Assembly (NCBI RefSeq): GCF_029167105.1
Contig: NZ_JARFML010000030.1
Location: forward strand, 1 to 64,000
Length of the DNA stretch: 64,000 nucleotides
Direction: 5' to 3'
Origin: Bradyrhizobium yuanmingense
Lineage (GTDB): Bacteria > Pseudomonadota > Alphaproteobacteria > Rhizobiales > Xanthobacteraceae
Part shown: in pieces, positions 1-7,753 of the stretch
Layout: the number at the start of each line of letters is the position of its first letter
Position numbering within the stretch: the first letter of the stretch is position 1
Position numbers and translations under genes: made by a program
Notes under the pieces: model-generated
Told to the model about the DNA's origin: nothing
Databases searched by the model: none
The model's input: the letters and a program-made list of their open reading frames with translations, nothing else

Positions 1-796
1 CAGCGGGAGGTGCGGGCGGCGGCGTCGAGGGGCGCGATCCGCCGGCGCCCGGAATGAACGAGAAATCTTCGGCCAACGACGAGGAAATCCACGGCACCTG
101 CTCGCCGCGCGAGGCGCGGGTGACGCCCATCTTGGTGCGGTTCAGCGTCTCCTCGGCCATCAGGTCGGGAACGCGGATTTCCTTCAGCAGCTCCTGGACG
201 AACAGGCTGCGGTCGCCGCCGGCGTCCGAGACCACCGAGGCCAGCGCCGCCGAGTACATCACCAGCGTGCCGTTCGGTGCGATCACCGGGGTCAGGCCCG
301 CTGAGAAGCTGCGGAACCGGCGCTCGAACGGGTTGCGCCTGGACGCATCGACCAGCGCGATCTTGACGCCGGCGCCGCGGGTGTTGAGCTCGCCGAGGAC
401 CGTCTCGAGGCTGAAGCCATCGCGGCGCACGTCGGACTCGGTCCAGATCTGCGCATCCACCGGCAGCAGGTAGCTCTGGCGCGCGGACTGGATGCCGAAA
501 CCCGAGAAGAACACCAGCGCGACCGAGCCCGGCTTGATCTTGCCGTAGAGCTTGTCGAAGGCGCGGCGCATGGCGTCGCCGGTCAGATTCTCGCCGAGCT
601 CGACCGAAAAGCCATCGCGCTTGAGCTCGTCGGCGACGGCGCGCGCATCGTTGATCGGTTCCTTCAGCGGGGCATCCGCATCCGGATATTTGGCGTTGCC
701 GATGACCAGCGCAAAACGGTCGCCGGCCGCAAGCGAGGGGGCCGTCGGGACGAGCGAGATCAGCAAGGGCAGAAGAAAAAAGAAGCGAATTTTCAT
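1..796 (-). CDS. Exported caspase-fold protein lacking catalytic residues (partial)
   Basis: Reading from ATG 796 toward the window edge gives 265 residues with no stop, so the C-terminus is outside the window. Residues 1-24 form a Sec signal peptide (MKIRFFFLLPLL, cleavage near SLA-AGD), so the product acts outside the cytoplasm. The rest matches the bacterial caspase-like peptidase C14 fold: FALVIGNAKYP, then the strand that normally ends SGHG, then the strand that normally ends DAC. Here these read SGFG (Phe100 for the catalytic His) and LVDAS (Ser152 for the catalytic Cys), so proteolysis is not expected. The core is followed by a Pro-rich tail (STPPPAPPA). Caspase-like family membership is clear; a binding or scaffold role is inference. 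Confidence 0.8.
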   Translation of the reverse strand, partial: MKIRFFFLLPLLISLVPTAPSLAAGDRFALVIGNAKYPDADAPLKEPINDARAVADELKRDGFSVELGENLTGDAMRRAFDKLYGKIKPGSVALVFFSGFGIQSARQSYLLPVDAQIWTESDVRRDGFSLETVLGELNTRGAGVKIALVDASRRNPFERRFRSFSAGLTPVIAPNGTLVMYSAALASVVSDAGGDRSLFVQELLKEIRVPDLMAEETLNRTKMGVTRASRGEQVPWISSSLAEDFSFIPGAGGSRPSTPPPAPPA

Positions 797-1142
797 AATC
801 AGCGCGGTCCAGCCAAAAGGGCGCCGTTCCAGCTTGCGCCGCGGCGACCTTAACTTACGCTTACCTCATTATCAAACCGGGGACGGAGGGCGTCAACTGC
901 TTGGAGATTCGACCTTATCCCGATGATGGACCGCAGCGGATGGGCATGCCGCGAGAGGAATGGATGGGTTGTCATGACGGTCCTCGGTACCTCGATGCTG
1001 TCGGCGGACCCTAGCGCAGCCAGGGCGGTGAAGACGTGATCGATCTCACATTGCAGCCTCGCCTCCGGGTTTGACCTTTCCTGCCGGCGGTGGCTTGGTG
1101 TGCGCGATCGTCCAGGATCCAACTCTAAAAAAAAGCGAGCCC
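797..1142. other. Intergenic region, no gene seen
   Basis: About 346 bases lie between the divergent caspase-like and lactonase-type genes. Short open frames here have no recognisable domain or good ribosome site. The region presumably holds both promoters, but I cannot place them. Confidence 0.4.
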
Positions 1143-1949
1143 ATGGGAAACGTCTACGAGATCTACGCCCTGCGCTATGCGACGATGTCGCCGCGCACCC
1201 CCCACATGAACTTCCTCGTGCCCGACCCGCATGACAGCGCGGCGCAGGACCTCGATTATTTCGTCTGGCTGGTTCGAGGGCACGGCCGCGACATTCTGGT
1301 CGATACCGGCTTCAACGCCGAGGAGGCGAGCGCGCGGGCGCGCAAGCTCACGCTCAATCCCGTCGATGCGCTGGAGCGTTTCGGCGTCGCGGCGTCGGCC
1401 ATTCGTGACGTCATCGTGACGCATCTGCATTACGACCACGCCGGCAATCTCGACCGCTTTCCCAACGCGCGCTTCCATCTGCAGGAGCGCGAGATGACCT
1501 ACGCCACCGGGCGCTGCATGTGCAACGGCTTGCTGCGCCACCCGTTCTCGGTCGAGCATGTCACGCTGATGGTGCGCCACGTCTATGGCGAGCGCGTGAC
1601 CTTCTATTCCGGCGACGGCGAGGTTGCTCCCGGCGTGACCGTGCACCGCGTCGGCGGCCATTCCGACGGCTTGCAGGTGGTGAAGGTCGAGACTGCGCGC
1701 GGCTCCGTGGTGCTGGCCTCCGATGCCGCGCATTACTACGCCAATCTGCAGCGCAGGAGCCCGTTCCCGATCGTCTACAATGTCGGCGACATGGCGCAAG
1801 GCTGGGACACGATCGAGCGCCTCGCCGGCCATCCCGACAGGTTTATCCCCGGTCATGATCCGATCGTGACGGAGATCTATCCCCGCGCCAGCGAGAAGGT
1901 CGATGTCTGGGCGCTGCATTTGCCGCCGACGCGCTCGTTTGCGAAGTGA
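1143..1949 (+). CDS. Metallo-beta-lactamase fold hydrolase, N-acyl-homoserine-lactonase family
   Basis: A 268-residue cytoplasmic zinc hydrolase. The metal motif HLHYDH is at residues 94-99, with further ligand candidates in GGHSDG, SDAAHY and GHDP. The double HxHxDH motif with this spacing and length is typical of AttM/AiiA-like lactonases and related proteins, some of which open N-acyl homoserine lactone rings; the substrate here is not established. The open frame extends upstream to 1071, but the ATG at 1143 starts a normal family N-terminus (MGNVYEIYALRY). No strong ribosome site precedes it, only an A-rich stretch. A palindromic repeat follows the stop. Confidence 0.75.
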   Translation: MGNVYEIYALRYATMSPRTPHMNFLVPDPHDSAAQDLDYFVWLVRGHGRDILVDTGFNAEEASARARKLTLNPVDALERFGVAASAIRDVIVTHLHYDHAGNLDRFPNARFHLQEREMTYATGRCMCNGLLRHPFSVEHVTLMVRHVYGERVTFYSGDGEVAPGVTVHRVGGHSDGLQVVKVETARGSVVLASDAAHYYANLQRRSPFPIVYNVGDMAQGWDTIERLAGHPDRFIPGHDPIVTEIYPRASEKVDVWALHLPPTRSFAK

Positions 1950-1960
1950 CGGCGAAGCTG

Positions 1961-1996
1961 TCATTCCGGGGACGCGCGAGCGCGAACCCGGAATCC
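1961..1996. repeat. Intergenic palindrome of the ATTCCGGG family
   Basis: Inverted arms ATTCCGGG (1963-1970) and CCCGGAAT (1987-1994) enclose a GC-rich loop. This is a half-unit of the larger palindromes at 15538-15634 and 21248-21351. It lies just after the stop of the lactonase-type gene and could act as a hairpin terminator. Confidence 0.7.
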
Positions 1997-2073
1997 AGAC
2001 GTCATCGCGCTTCAGCTTGTCGTTGCGCATAGCCTTTCCGGCAAACCGCACTTGCACGTTTCCGGATCATGCT

Positions 2074-2271
2074 TCAGACGATGAAATCGGTCGCGTGTAG
2101 GTCCGCCGTATGGACGCCCTGAAGGGTAATCGTGTCGCTGGCCGTCAGGAGAATCACGGCATTGCCCGAGCTGTCGTCGCTGATCAGGCTCTTCAGCGCA
2201 CTCCAGTCCGCAAAGCCGTAGTCGCGCACGTCGATCAGATCGTGCTCCGGCGTCGTGCCGCCGACGGTCAT
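2074..2271 (-). pseudogene. C-terminal remnant of an RTX/calcium-binding type I secreted protein
   Basis: The 65-residue frame ends SDTITLQGV..LHATDFIV, the pattern that closes many RTX/hemolysin-type calcium-binding proteins carrying C-terminal type I secretion signals. It also has the preceding DLIDVRDYGFADW segment. The frame stays open upstream of the nominal start to about 2345, but I see no nonapeptide GGxGxDxLx repeats there. It is most simply a decayed 3' end of a large secreted protein. A short functional peptide cannot be excluded. Confidence 0.5.
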
Positions 2272-2610
2272 GTTGCCTTGATCGAAGTGGCTAACGATGA
2301 CAGTCGTTTCGATACTTTTGCGGTGTCGCTCAAAGGATGTTAAGCAAGGGGATCACAATTTGGCTCACGAGCCGTTCCCGGCGACTGCAATCATCCAACC
2401 TCTAAAGGGGCGCGATCATGCTCGTATCCGGCAGGACTTCAGAGGTCGATATCTACATCGAAGTGGCGGATCAGGAGAGGCTGTCGTGAGGCTTGGACCG
2501 AGCGGAAGCCGCTCCTTCAACGGGTAACGGCACTTCGGCCTGTGGCCCTCAGTCGACCTGGCAAGCGGATGGTGCAGCGGACGCCCCTCTGAAAAGTCTG
2601 GAGATGGCCT
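2272..2610. other. Intergenic region, possible upstream continuation of the RTX remnant
   Basis: About 339 bases without a supportable complete gene. The minus-strand frame of the RTX remnant stays open for roughly 75 bases into this stretch. The remainder shows no motif I recognise. Confidence 0.3.
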
Positions 2611-3393
2611 ATGAAACTCGCGCGTGATGGCGTGCAGCTGTCGTTTGACATTGCAGGCGAGGGACCACTTCAATTCCTGTTCGTCCATGGCCTGGGCGGG
2701 GATCGCACGCATTTTGCGCCGCAGATGGAGTATTTCGCCCGCCAGGGTCGGGCGTTGAATGCCGAGCTGCGGGGGCATGGCGAGAGCGACAAGCCGCAAC
2801 AGGAATATTCGATCGAAGGCTTCGCCGACGATCTCGTCTGGCTGTGCAACCGGCAGCAGATCACCAATCCGGTCATCGTGGGTCAAAGCATGGGCGGCAA
2901 CATGGCGCTCGAAATCGCCGCCCGCTATCCGGACTTTCCTGCAGGTCTGGTGTTGCTCGATTCAGGGGTGCTCTTCCCTGCCTCGGCAGGGGCGGTGTTC
3001 GCCGGTTATCTGGAGGGCTTACGGGGCGCGGATTTTGCCAGCGAGGTGCGGAGGATCGTGGCGGACTCCTGTCTGCCGACCGACAGATGCCGCGCCCGTG
3101 TTGAACAGACCTTTCTGGCGACGCCACAGCACGTGCTGGTGTCCACGTTTACAGGTCTGTTCCCCTGGGATTTGCATCGGGCGCGTGAGTGCGCCCAGGC
3201 GTGCCGGGTCCCACTGCTCTACATCGAAGCGGCCCATCGGCTCGCGGATCTGGATCGTTTTGCGGCGCTGTGTCCGCAACTGGTCACGGCCAAGGCCGTC
3301 GGCTCCGGGCATTTCCTGTCGCTTGAGGTGCCGGAGCAGATCAACCCGATGATCGATCGGTTTATCGCGCTCTACGTGCGAAGACACAGGTAA
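2611..3393 (+). CDS. Alpha/beta hydrolase
   Basis: A 260-residue serine hydrolase of the alpha/beta fold. The oxyanion HG motif is FVHGLGGDR (residues 24-32), GHGESDKP follows, and the nucleophile elbow GQSMGG puts the catalytic Ser at residue 93. The catalytic His is probably in GSGHFLSLEVPEQ near residue 234. No signal peptide is visible, so it is probably cytoplasmic. GGAG lies 9 bases before the ATG. It stands alone between unrelated genes, and the substrate cannot be inferred from sequence; esterases, lactonases and C-C hydrolases share this pattern. Confidence 0.85.
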   Translation: MKLARDGVQLSFDIAGEGPLQFLFVHGLGGDRTHFAPQMEYFARQGRALNAELRGHGESDKPQQEYSIEGFADDLVWLCNRQQITNPVIVGQSMGGNMALEIAARYPDFPAGLVLLDSGVLFPASAGAVFAGYLEGLRGADFASEVRRIVADSCLPTDRCRARVEQTFLATPQHVLVSTFTGLFPWDLHRARECAQACRVPLLYIEAAHRLADLDRFAALCPQLVTAKAVGSGHFLSLEVPEQINPMIDRFIALYVRRHR

Positions 3394-3651
3394 GCGTTAT
3401 CGCTGCCGGGCAGTGCGGCGATCGACCGCCTCACTCACGCCGTGGCATCACGATAGCCAACGCACCAGGCGACAGAGCTGATCGTTCACCGCGTCTGCTT
3501 CGAGAGTAGAGCAGACCTGGCCTGTCTCGAATGCCCCGAAGCTGCCTATGCTCCGCATTGTGAAATTGCCGATCAAGGCTCAAATTGATGTAGGCTGAAC
3601 GGCGCGAAGCGAGGTGATACTTGTTCTGCCCCCGCTGACTGTGGAAGCGAC

Positions 3652-4680
3652 ATGCGGAGATCGTTGGCGCCCACTATCGTATTGGCTGGAATAGGATTGC
3701 TTGCGGGCGGCATCTATCGTTACCTTGTCGACGACCCGGGCGAAGCTACGCTTGCAAACTACCTCCGCAGCGGCCTGCATGGGATGGGTGTCGCACTCGC
3801 GGCTTGGGCGGTTCACCTCCATTTCACCTCGCGCAGCAGCGCGTGGGTGACGAAATGGCCGCTCGTCGGCGAACTGCTCGTCAAATCTGTCGTCATGGCC
3901 ATCGTGGTCGCGGTGGCTGCGATTGGGCTGCAAGCCGCACTCTATGGACACCGGATTGACGCCGCGTGGCTCGCGGCGGGCCTGCCTCGCATCGTCGGCG
4001 TCGCTTTCTTGATGTCAATGCTGATCAGCTCGGCCTACGAATTGATACGGCTTATCGGCGGCCGTGTTCTTCTCAGCGTCGTCCTCGGTCGATACCGGCG
4101 TCCGACGCGTGAAGAGCGCGCGCTATTGTTTCTCGATCTTGTAGGCTCGACATCACTCGCCGAGTCGATGGGCGAGTTGCGAATACAGGAGCTTCTCACC
4201 CGCGTGTTTTTCGACATAGATGAAGTCATCCTCGCTCATGGCGGCGAGGTGCACGCCTACGTCGGGGACGAGGTTATCGTTACATGGCGGGTGACTGCCA
4301 ATCTGTCGGCGCGGCGCTGTATCGGTTGCTTCTTCGCCATCCAGGACAGGATTGTCGACCACGCCGCTTTTTATGTTCGCGAATTCGGCATAGTGCCACG
4401 CTTTCGCGGAGGAATGCATGCCGGCTTGGTGGCGATCAGCGAATGCGGCGATTCACGCCGACAGATTGCCTATTTTGGCGATACCGTGAACGTCGCGGCG
4501 CGGTTGCAGGAGCATTGCAAGGAGATCGATCGACCGCTGCTTGTTTCAGCCGACCTGTTGCGCTTGGCGAATCCTACCGCCGACCTTGTGGTCGAACCAT
4601 TGGGGCCAACGCGGTTGCGCGGACGCCGCGCGCCAATCGACGTGCTCGCCGTCGAGCGCCGTCCATTGACCGACGCGTGA
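3652..4680 (+). CDS. Membrane-anchored class III adenylate/guanylate cyclase
   Basis: A 342-residue protein. The N-terminal half carries four hydrophobic segments (about 8-25, 43-58, 75-97 and 108-127). The C-terminal half is a class III nucleotide cyclase domain: LLFLDLVGSTSLAE (metal-binding Asp162), VGDEVIVTW (second metal Asp206) and YFGDTVNVAARLQ near the substrate site. It should make cAMP or cGMP at the inner face of the membrane. There is no HAMP or separate sensor domain, so the membrane part may be the input module. GGAAG precedes the ATG. It converges on a small membrane protein gene 40 bases downstream. Confidence 0.85.
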   Translation: MRRSLAPTIVLAGIGLLAGGIYRYLVDDPGEATLANYLRSGLHGMGVALAAWAVHLHFTSRSSAWVTKWPLVGELLVKSVVMAIVVAVAAIGLQAALYGHRIDAAWLAAGLPRIVGVAFLMSMLISSAYELIRLIGGRVLLSVVLGRYRRPTREERALLFLDLVGSTSLAESMGELRIQELLTRVFFDIDEVILAHGGEVHAYVGDEVIVTWRVTANLSARRCIGCFFAIQDRIVDHAAFYVREFGIVPRFRGGMHAGLVAISECGDSRRQIAYFGDTVNVAARLQEHCKEIDRPLLVSADLLRLANPTADLVVEPLGPTRLRGRRAPIDVLAVERRPLTDA

Positions 4681-4720
4681 GCCCCTTGCTCAGTAGCAAT
4701 ACGAAAGATTGAGGTGAACT

Positions 4721-4996
4721 CTAGGTCTTCGGCTGCCTGATGAAGCCAAAGTAAAGGCAGACCAAGAAGAGAATGAAATGGACGACGGAACGGCCGCCGC
4801 TGACCAGCGGTGTCTCGACGAAGTCTGTTCCCAACAGAGGCACAGAAACTTCGGCGACAAAGAGATAGAACAAGATGCCTGATGATACAAAGAATGCGCC
4901 TGCCAAGAATTTGCGAAATTCCCTGTTTCGCCACGCGAAAAAGAGGCTTCCGACGGCCATGATGAGGCCTGCGGCGACGTAGAGGACAATGATCAT
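4721..4996 (-). CDS. Small membrane protein, unknown function
   Basis: The 91-residue product has three hydrophobic stretches (about 2-20, 29-50 and 68-84) separated by short charged loops (WRNREFRK, ETPLVSGGR). It starts at ATG 4996 after GAGG. The hydrophobic pattern and ribosome site support a real gene, but I do not recognise a family. It converges with the cyclase gene. Confidence 0.6.
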   Translation of the reverse strand: MIIVLYVAAGLIMAVGSLFFAWRNREFRKFLAGAFFVSSGILFYLFVAEVSVPLLGTDFVETPLVSGGRSVVHFILFLVCLYFGFIRQPKT

Positions 4997-5212
4997 GTTT
5001 TCCTCACGGGATCAGGCGCGGTCCACAAAACTTAGTTGGTCGCCAAATTCAGAAGCGCCAGATGCTCTGCCCAGTGGTTACATGTAGGTCGTTCCCCGGC
5101 GACCGGTCGGCATCTGCTGCACTGCGCAAGTCCGGAGTTGGCCCATCATGCCGCTATCCGGTCAGCACGGCCCGACAAATGACGCCCCTGACGAACTCAG
5201 AAGGAGAGAAGG

Positions 5213-5617
5213 ATGCTAGAAAAAGCGAAGGTCGCCGCCCGTCTTCCAGCCAAGGATTTAGATCGGGCGCGGGCGTTCTATTCCGAGAAACTCGGGCTCG
5301 ACCCGGTCGAACAGCGCGAAGGTGGTCTGCGCTACGTCTGCGCAAGCGGAGAGTTTGCAATATTCATCTCGGCCGGAGTGCAATCCGGCACGCACACGCA
5401 GATGGGCTGGGAAGTCGAGGACATCGAATCGACGGTGCGGGAACTTCGTGCAAGGGGAGCAAAGTTCGAGGAATACGACTTGCCCGGCCTGAAGACCGTT
5501 GACGGGATCGCCGAGATAGCTGGGAATTACGCAAGCAAGGGCATCGGTGAGAGAGGCGCATGGTTCCGCGACAGCGAAGGCAACCTTCTTGGAATTGGGC
5601 AGCCTATTCGATCTTGA
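5213..5617 (+). CDS. VOC (glyoxalase/bleomycin resistance) family protein
   Basis: The 134-residue protein has the single-domain vicinal-oxygen-chelate pattern: a beta-alpha start ARLPAKDLDRARAFYSEKLGL, a central ISAGVQSG segment, and the C-terminal FRDSEGNLLGIGQP that usually ends in a metal Glu. Here a Gly/Ile pair takes that place, so metal binding is uncertain. The start is well set by AAGGAGAGAAGG immediately upstream. The gene is monocistronic. The substrate is unknown; lyases, isomerases and antibiotic-binding proteins share the fold. Confidence 0.8.
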   Translation: MLEKAKVAARLPAKDLDRARAFYSEKLGLDPVEQREGGLRYVCASGEFAIFISAGVQSGTHTQMGWEVEDIESTVRELRARGAKFEEYDLPGLKTVDGIAEIAGNYASKGIGERGAWFRDSEGNLLGIGQPIRS

Positions 5618-5662
5618 CAGTCGGACATTGCGGCTCGCTCAACGACGGCTCGTTCGCAGCTC

Positions 5663-6019
5663 TCACTCTATCGTTGCACTCACGGTCATGACCGATCGGC
5701 CCGAGCCGTATGGACCCTTTCCTTCACCATAGATGGCGAACGTATCGTTGCCCTTGTAGCCGGATGCCGCGGTGTACCTGAACGTCGTGACGTTGACCTG
5801 TCTGAGCGTGCCGTGCGCAGGTTTCCGGGACACGCCCGATCGATGCATTGCTCCCGGAATCCGCATCGGGAAATTGCACGTTTCGCCCGACCTAACCGTG
5901 AAGTAGGCCGTCATGTCCACGCCAAACACGGATGGGTTACCGGTGACTCTGCACTCGGAGATGGCGAAGGCCGTAGCCGGCGTCAGGCTCACGACAGCAG
6001 CGAGAGCTAATATCCGCAT
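5663..6019 (-). CDS. Small secreted protein, Ig-like/cadherin-like fold
   Basis: A 118-residue exported protein. MRILALAAVVSLTPATAFA is a Sec signal peptide ending at an AxA site. The mature part has two Cys (SECRV, ETCNF) that could form a disulfide, and a beta-rich C-terminus TFRYTAASGYKGNDTFAIYG that resembles bacterial Ig-like/cadherin-like repeats. Another ATG lies 6 bases upstream, but GAGGGGAG is correctly spaced for 6019. Function is unknown; the context gives no hint. Confidence 0.6.
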   Translation of the reverse strand: MRILALAAVVSLTPATAFAISECRVTGNPSVFGVDMTAYFTVRSGETCNFPMRIPGAMHRSGVSRKPAHGTLRQVNVTTFRYTAASGYKGNDTFAIYGEGKGPYGSGRSVMTVSATIE

Positions 6020-6100
6020 GCGCATCTCCCCTCGGGATCAAGCGGCAATTGATCTCGAGGCATTGGGGATGACCATTGATATGAATCAACATATCGGCCG

Positions 6101-6174
6101 CTAATACGCCTGCTTGGCGTCGGCCTCTTCGCTGGTCTGGATCAGATCGAGGCTCTGCTCGATCTTGCCGAGCA
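6101..6174. repeat. Displaced copy of the 3' end of marR (direct repeat, left)
   Basis: These 74 bases are identical to 7101-7174, the last 24 codons plus stop of the MarR gene. The identity starts exactly at the stop codon. The copy here has no upstream gene body, so it is a detached 3' end. Confidence 0.9.
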
Positions 6175-6187
6175 GAGCTCGTAGATG

Positions 6188-6256
6188 GGTTGAGCCCTTG
6201 CGAAACCCATCGATCCATCCGCGATGACGCATGATAGGTTTCGCAAGGGCTCAACC
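6188..6256. repeat. Perfect inverted repeat, 19-bp arms
   Basis: The arms GGTTGAGCCCTTGCGAAAC (6188-6206) and GTTTCGCAAGGGCTCAACC (6238-6256) are perfectly complementary around a 31-base spacer. The repeat lies between the left marR-end copy and the stop of the methyltransferase gene, where it could terminate transcription. It resembles intergenic palindromes common in rhizobia. Confidence 0.75.
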
Positions 6257-6291
6257 GATCCTACGCGCCGAGACGGGCGGCGGACGCGATG

Positions 6292-7056
6292 TCAACGAGC
6301 ACCGGCAGGATCCGGGCAAGCAACGATGTCGCGAGGAGATTTTCGAGCCGCCAGCTCCGGAGGAGAGAATACTGCGAGGTATCCTCCGTCCCCTGCGAGC
6401 TTATAAGTGGCGATCTCGCGATAGTCGAGGGCGGTCAACTCGCAGCGCAAGAGCTCAATTGGCGTGCCATGCTTCGAGGTCGGAAGCTCAAGATCGACAA
6501 TTCCGACCCGCGCACCTTGCTTCAAGGCGGGCGCGAGATTGTAGAGGAAGGCATACGGTTGGGCTATCTCGTGATACATATGCACAAGGATTGCGGCGTC
6601 CAGCGAGGAAGCGGGCAGACGCGGGTCGTGTGGTTCGCCGAGCGCGAATTGCACGTTCGTCAACTTCAGAAGTCTTGTTCGCCTGGCGAGTTCGACGAGG
6701 TAATCCCGCGTGACGTCCTGGGCAACGACAGAGCCGGCGGGGCCGACGAGGTGCGAGAGCCTGACCGTGTGGTAGCCGCTGCCTGCTCCAATGTCGCCGA
6801 CTGTCATACCTGGTTTCAGTTCAAGAACGCGCGCGATTTGACCGGCCTCATTGAGGGCGTCGCGGCGCTCTTCGGCGGAGCGGCGCGGGCTGACGATCCG
6901 TGCGACAGGACGCTGGGGTGAGGGAAACTCGTTTGCAGCGACTCCAGGGGGAGCCAGATGACCTATGTCAGCGGCGTGTGCGCGAGTCGCGGCAAACGCC
7001 ACAAGTAGCATCGCAATATACGTTGCTGCCGTCACGGTCCTACCTAGCTTTCTCAA
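6292..7056 (-). CDS. Exported class I SAM-dependent methyltransferase
   Basis: A 254-residue protein from a TTG at 7056, chosen because GGGAG precedes it and it gives a normal Sec signal peptide (MRKLGR, then TAATYIAMLLVAFAATRAHA, cleavage after AHA). A GTG at 7035 is an alternative but loses the positive N-region. The mature part has methyltransferase motif I VGDIGAGSGYH (86-96), an acidic end of strand 2 (VVAQDV) and LVHMYHE near motif IV. A signal peptide on a SAM-dependent enzyme is odd, as SAM is a cytosolic metabolite. The gene sits between two 74-bp copies of the marR end. Confidence 0.75.
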   Translation of the reverse strand: MRKLGRTVTAATYIAMLLVAFAATRAHAADIGHLAPPGVAANEFPSPQRPVARIVSPRRSAEERRDALNEAGQIARVLELKPGMTVGDIGAGSGYHTVRLSHLVGPAGSVVAQDVTRDYLVELARRTRLLKLTNVQFALGEPHDPRLPASSLDAAILVHMYHEIAQPYAFLYNLAPALKQGARVGIVDLELPTSKHGTPIELLRCELTALDYREIATYKLAGDGGYLAVFSPPELAARKSPRDIVACPDPAGAR

Positions 7057-7100
7057 CCGGACTCCCAAAAGCTGACGTCTGCGCCCTATGGGTGGGCGCC

Positions 7101-7174
7101 CTAATACGCCTGCTTGGCGTCGGCCTCTTCGCTGGTCTGGATCAGATCGAGGCTCTGCTCGATCTTGCCGAGCA
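7101..7174. repeat. 3' end of marR (direct repeat, right)
   Basis: This is the in-place copy of the 74-bp repeat, exactly 1000 bp from the copy at 6101. Bases outside the repeat differ on both sides. Confidence 0.9.
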
Positions 7175-7643
7175 GCGCCGAGAGCTGCTTGCGCTCCTGC
7201 GCCGAGAGGCAGGCGAGGATTTCGTCCTCCCGCCGCAGCAATTGCGGGAACAGCTCCTCGTAGAGCGCGCGGCCCTTGCTGGTCAGTTGCAGGCGGAATT
7301 CGCGGCGGTCGGCTTCGTTCTCGACCCGCTCGATCAGGCCGTCGCCAAGCAGCGTCGTCACCGCGCGGCTGATGGTCGATTTGTGCGTGCGGGTGCACTG
7401 CGCGATGTATTGCGCGCTGCAGGCATCAACGCGGAAGCCGAGCGTGGCGATGACGCGCCAGGCCGGAATGTCGAGGCCGTGGCGCTCCTGATATTCGACC
7501 GACAGCGCGGAACTGACCTCCGCTGCGAGTCGGTTGAGCCGGAACGGCACGAACTTGAACAGATCGAGCCGCGGCTTTGGCCTCGTCGAAGCCTCGTCGG
7601 CCGCGCGCGCCTTGAGCGCGATGTCGCTGGATGTCCTCGCCAA
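7101..7643 (-). CDS. MarR-family transcriptional regulator
   Basis: A 180-residue winged-helix regulator. Dimerisation helices flank the DNA-binding core (AWRVIATLGF...SAQYIAQCTRTHKSTISRAVTTLLGDGLIERVENEADRRE), with the wing at EADRREFRLQL. The start is TTG 7643, preceded by GGAG 8 bases upstream; no ATG is available nearby. It is divergent from the FAD monooxygenase of the homogentisate block, with a MarR-type palindrome between them, so it probably represses that block and responds to an aromatic acid (inference). Its last 74 bases are duplicated at 6101-6174. Confidence 0.85.
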   Translation of the reverse strand: MARTSSDIALKARAADEASTRPKPRLDLFKFVPFRLNRLAAEVSSALSVEYQERHGLDIPAWRVIATLGFRVDACSAQYIAQCTRTHKSTISRAVTTLLGDGLIERVENEADRREFRLQLTSKGRALYEELFPQLLRREDEILACLSAQERKQLSALLGKIEQSLDLIQTSEEADAKQAY

Positions 7644-7691
7644 GGAGATTGCTCCGAATTCCAGTTGACGGCCGGCCGGCTCCGGTCCAAA

Positions 7692-7711
7692 ATAGTTGCA
7701 CGTGAGACTAT
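7692..7711. promoter_or_regulatory. Candidate MarR operator
   Basis: ATAGTTGCACGTGAGACTAT is a 20-bp palindrome with 8 of 10 symmetric pairs, of the ATAGTTGC-type recognised by many MarR regulators. It lies between the divergent marR and monooxygenase genes, 43 bases before the monooxygenase ATG. Confidence 0.5.
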
Positions 7712-7753
7712 CTAGCAGATCGATCCTGTCCTGACCAGAGCCGAGGTTCGTGT

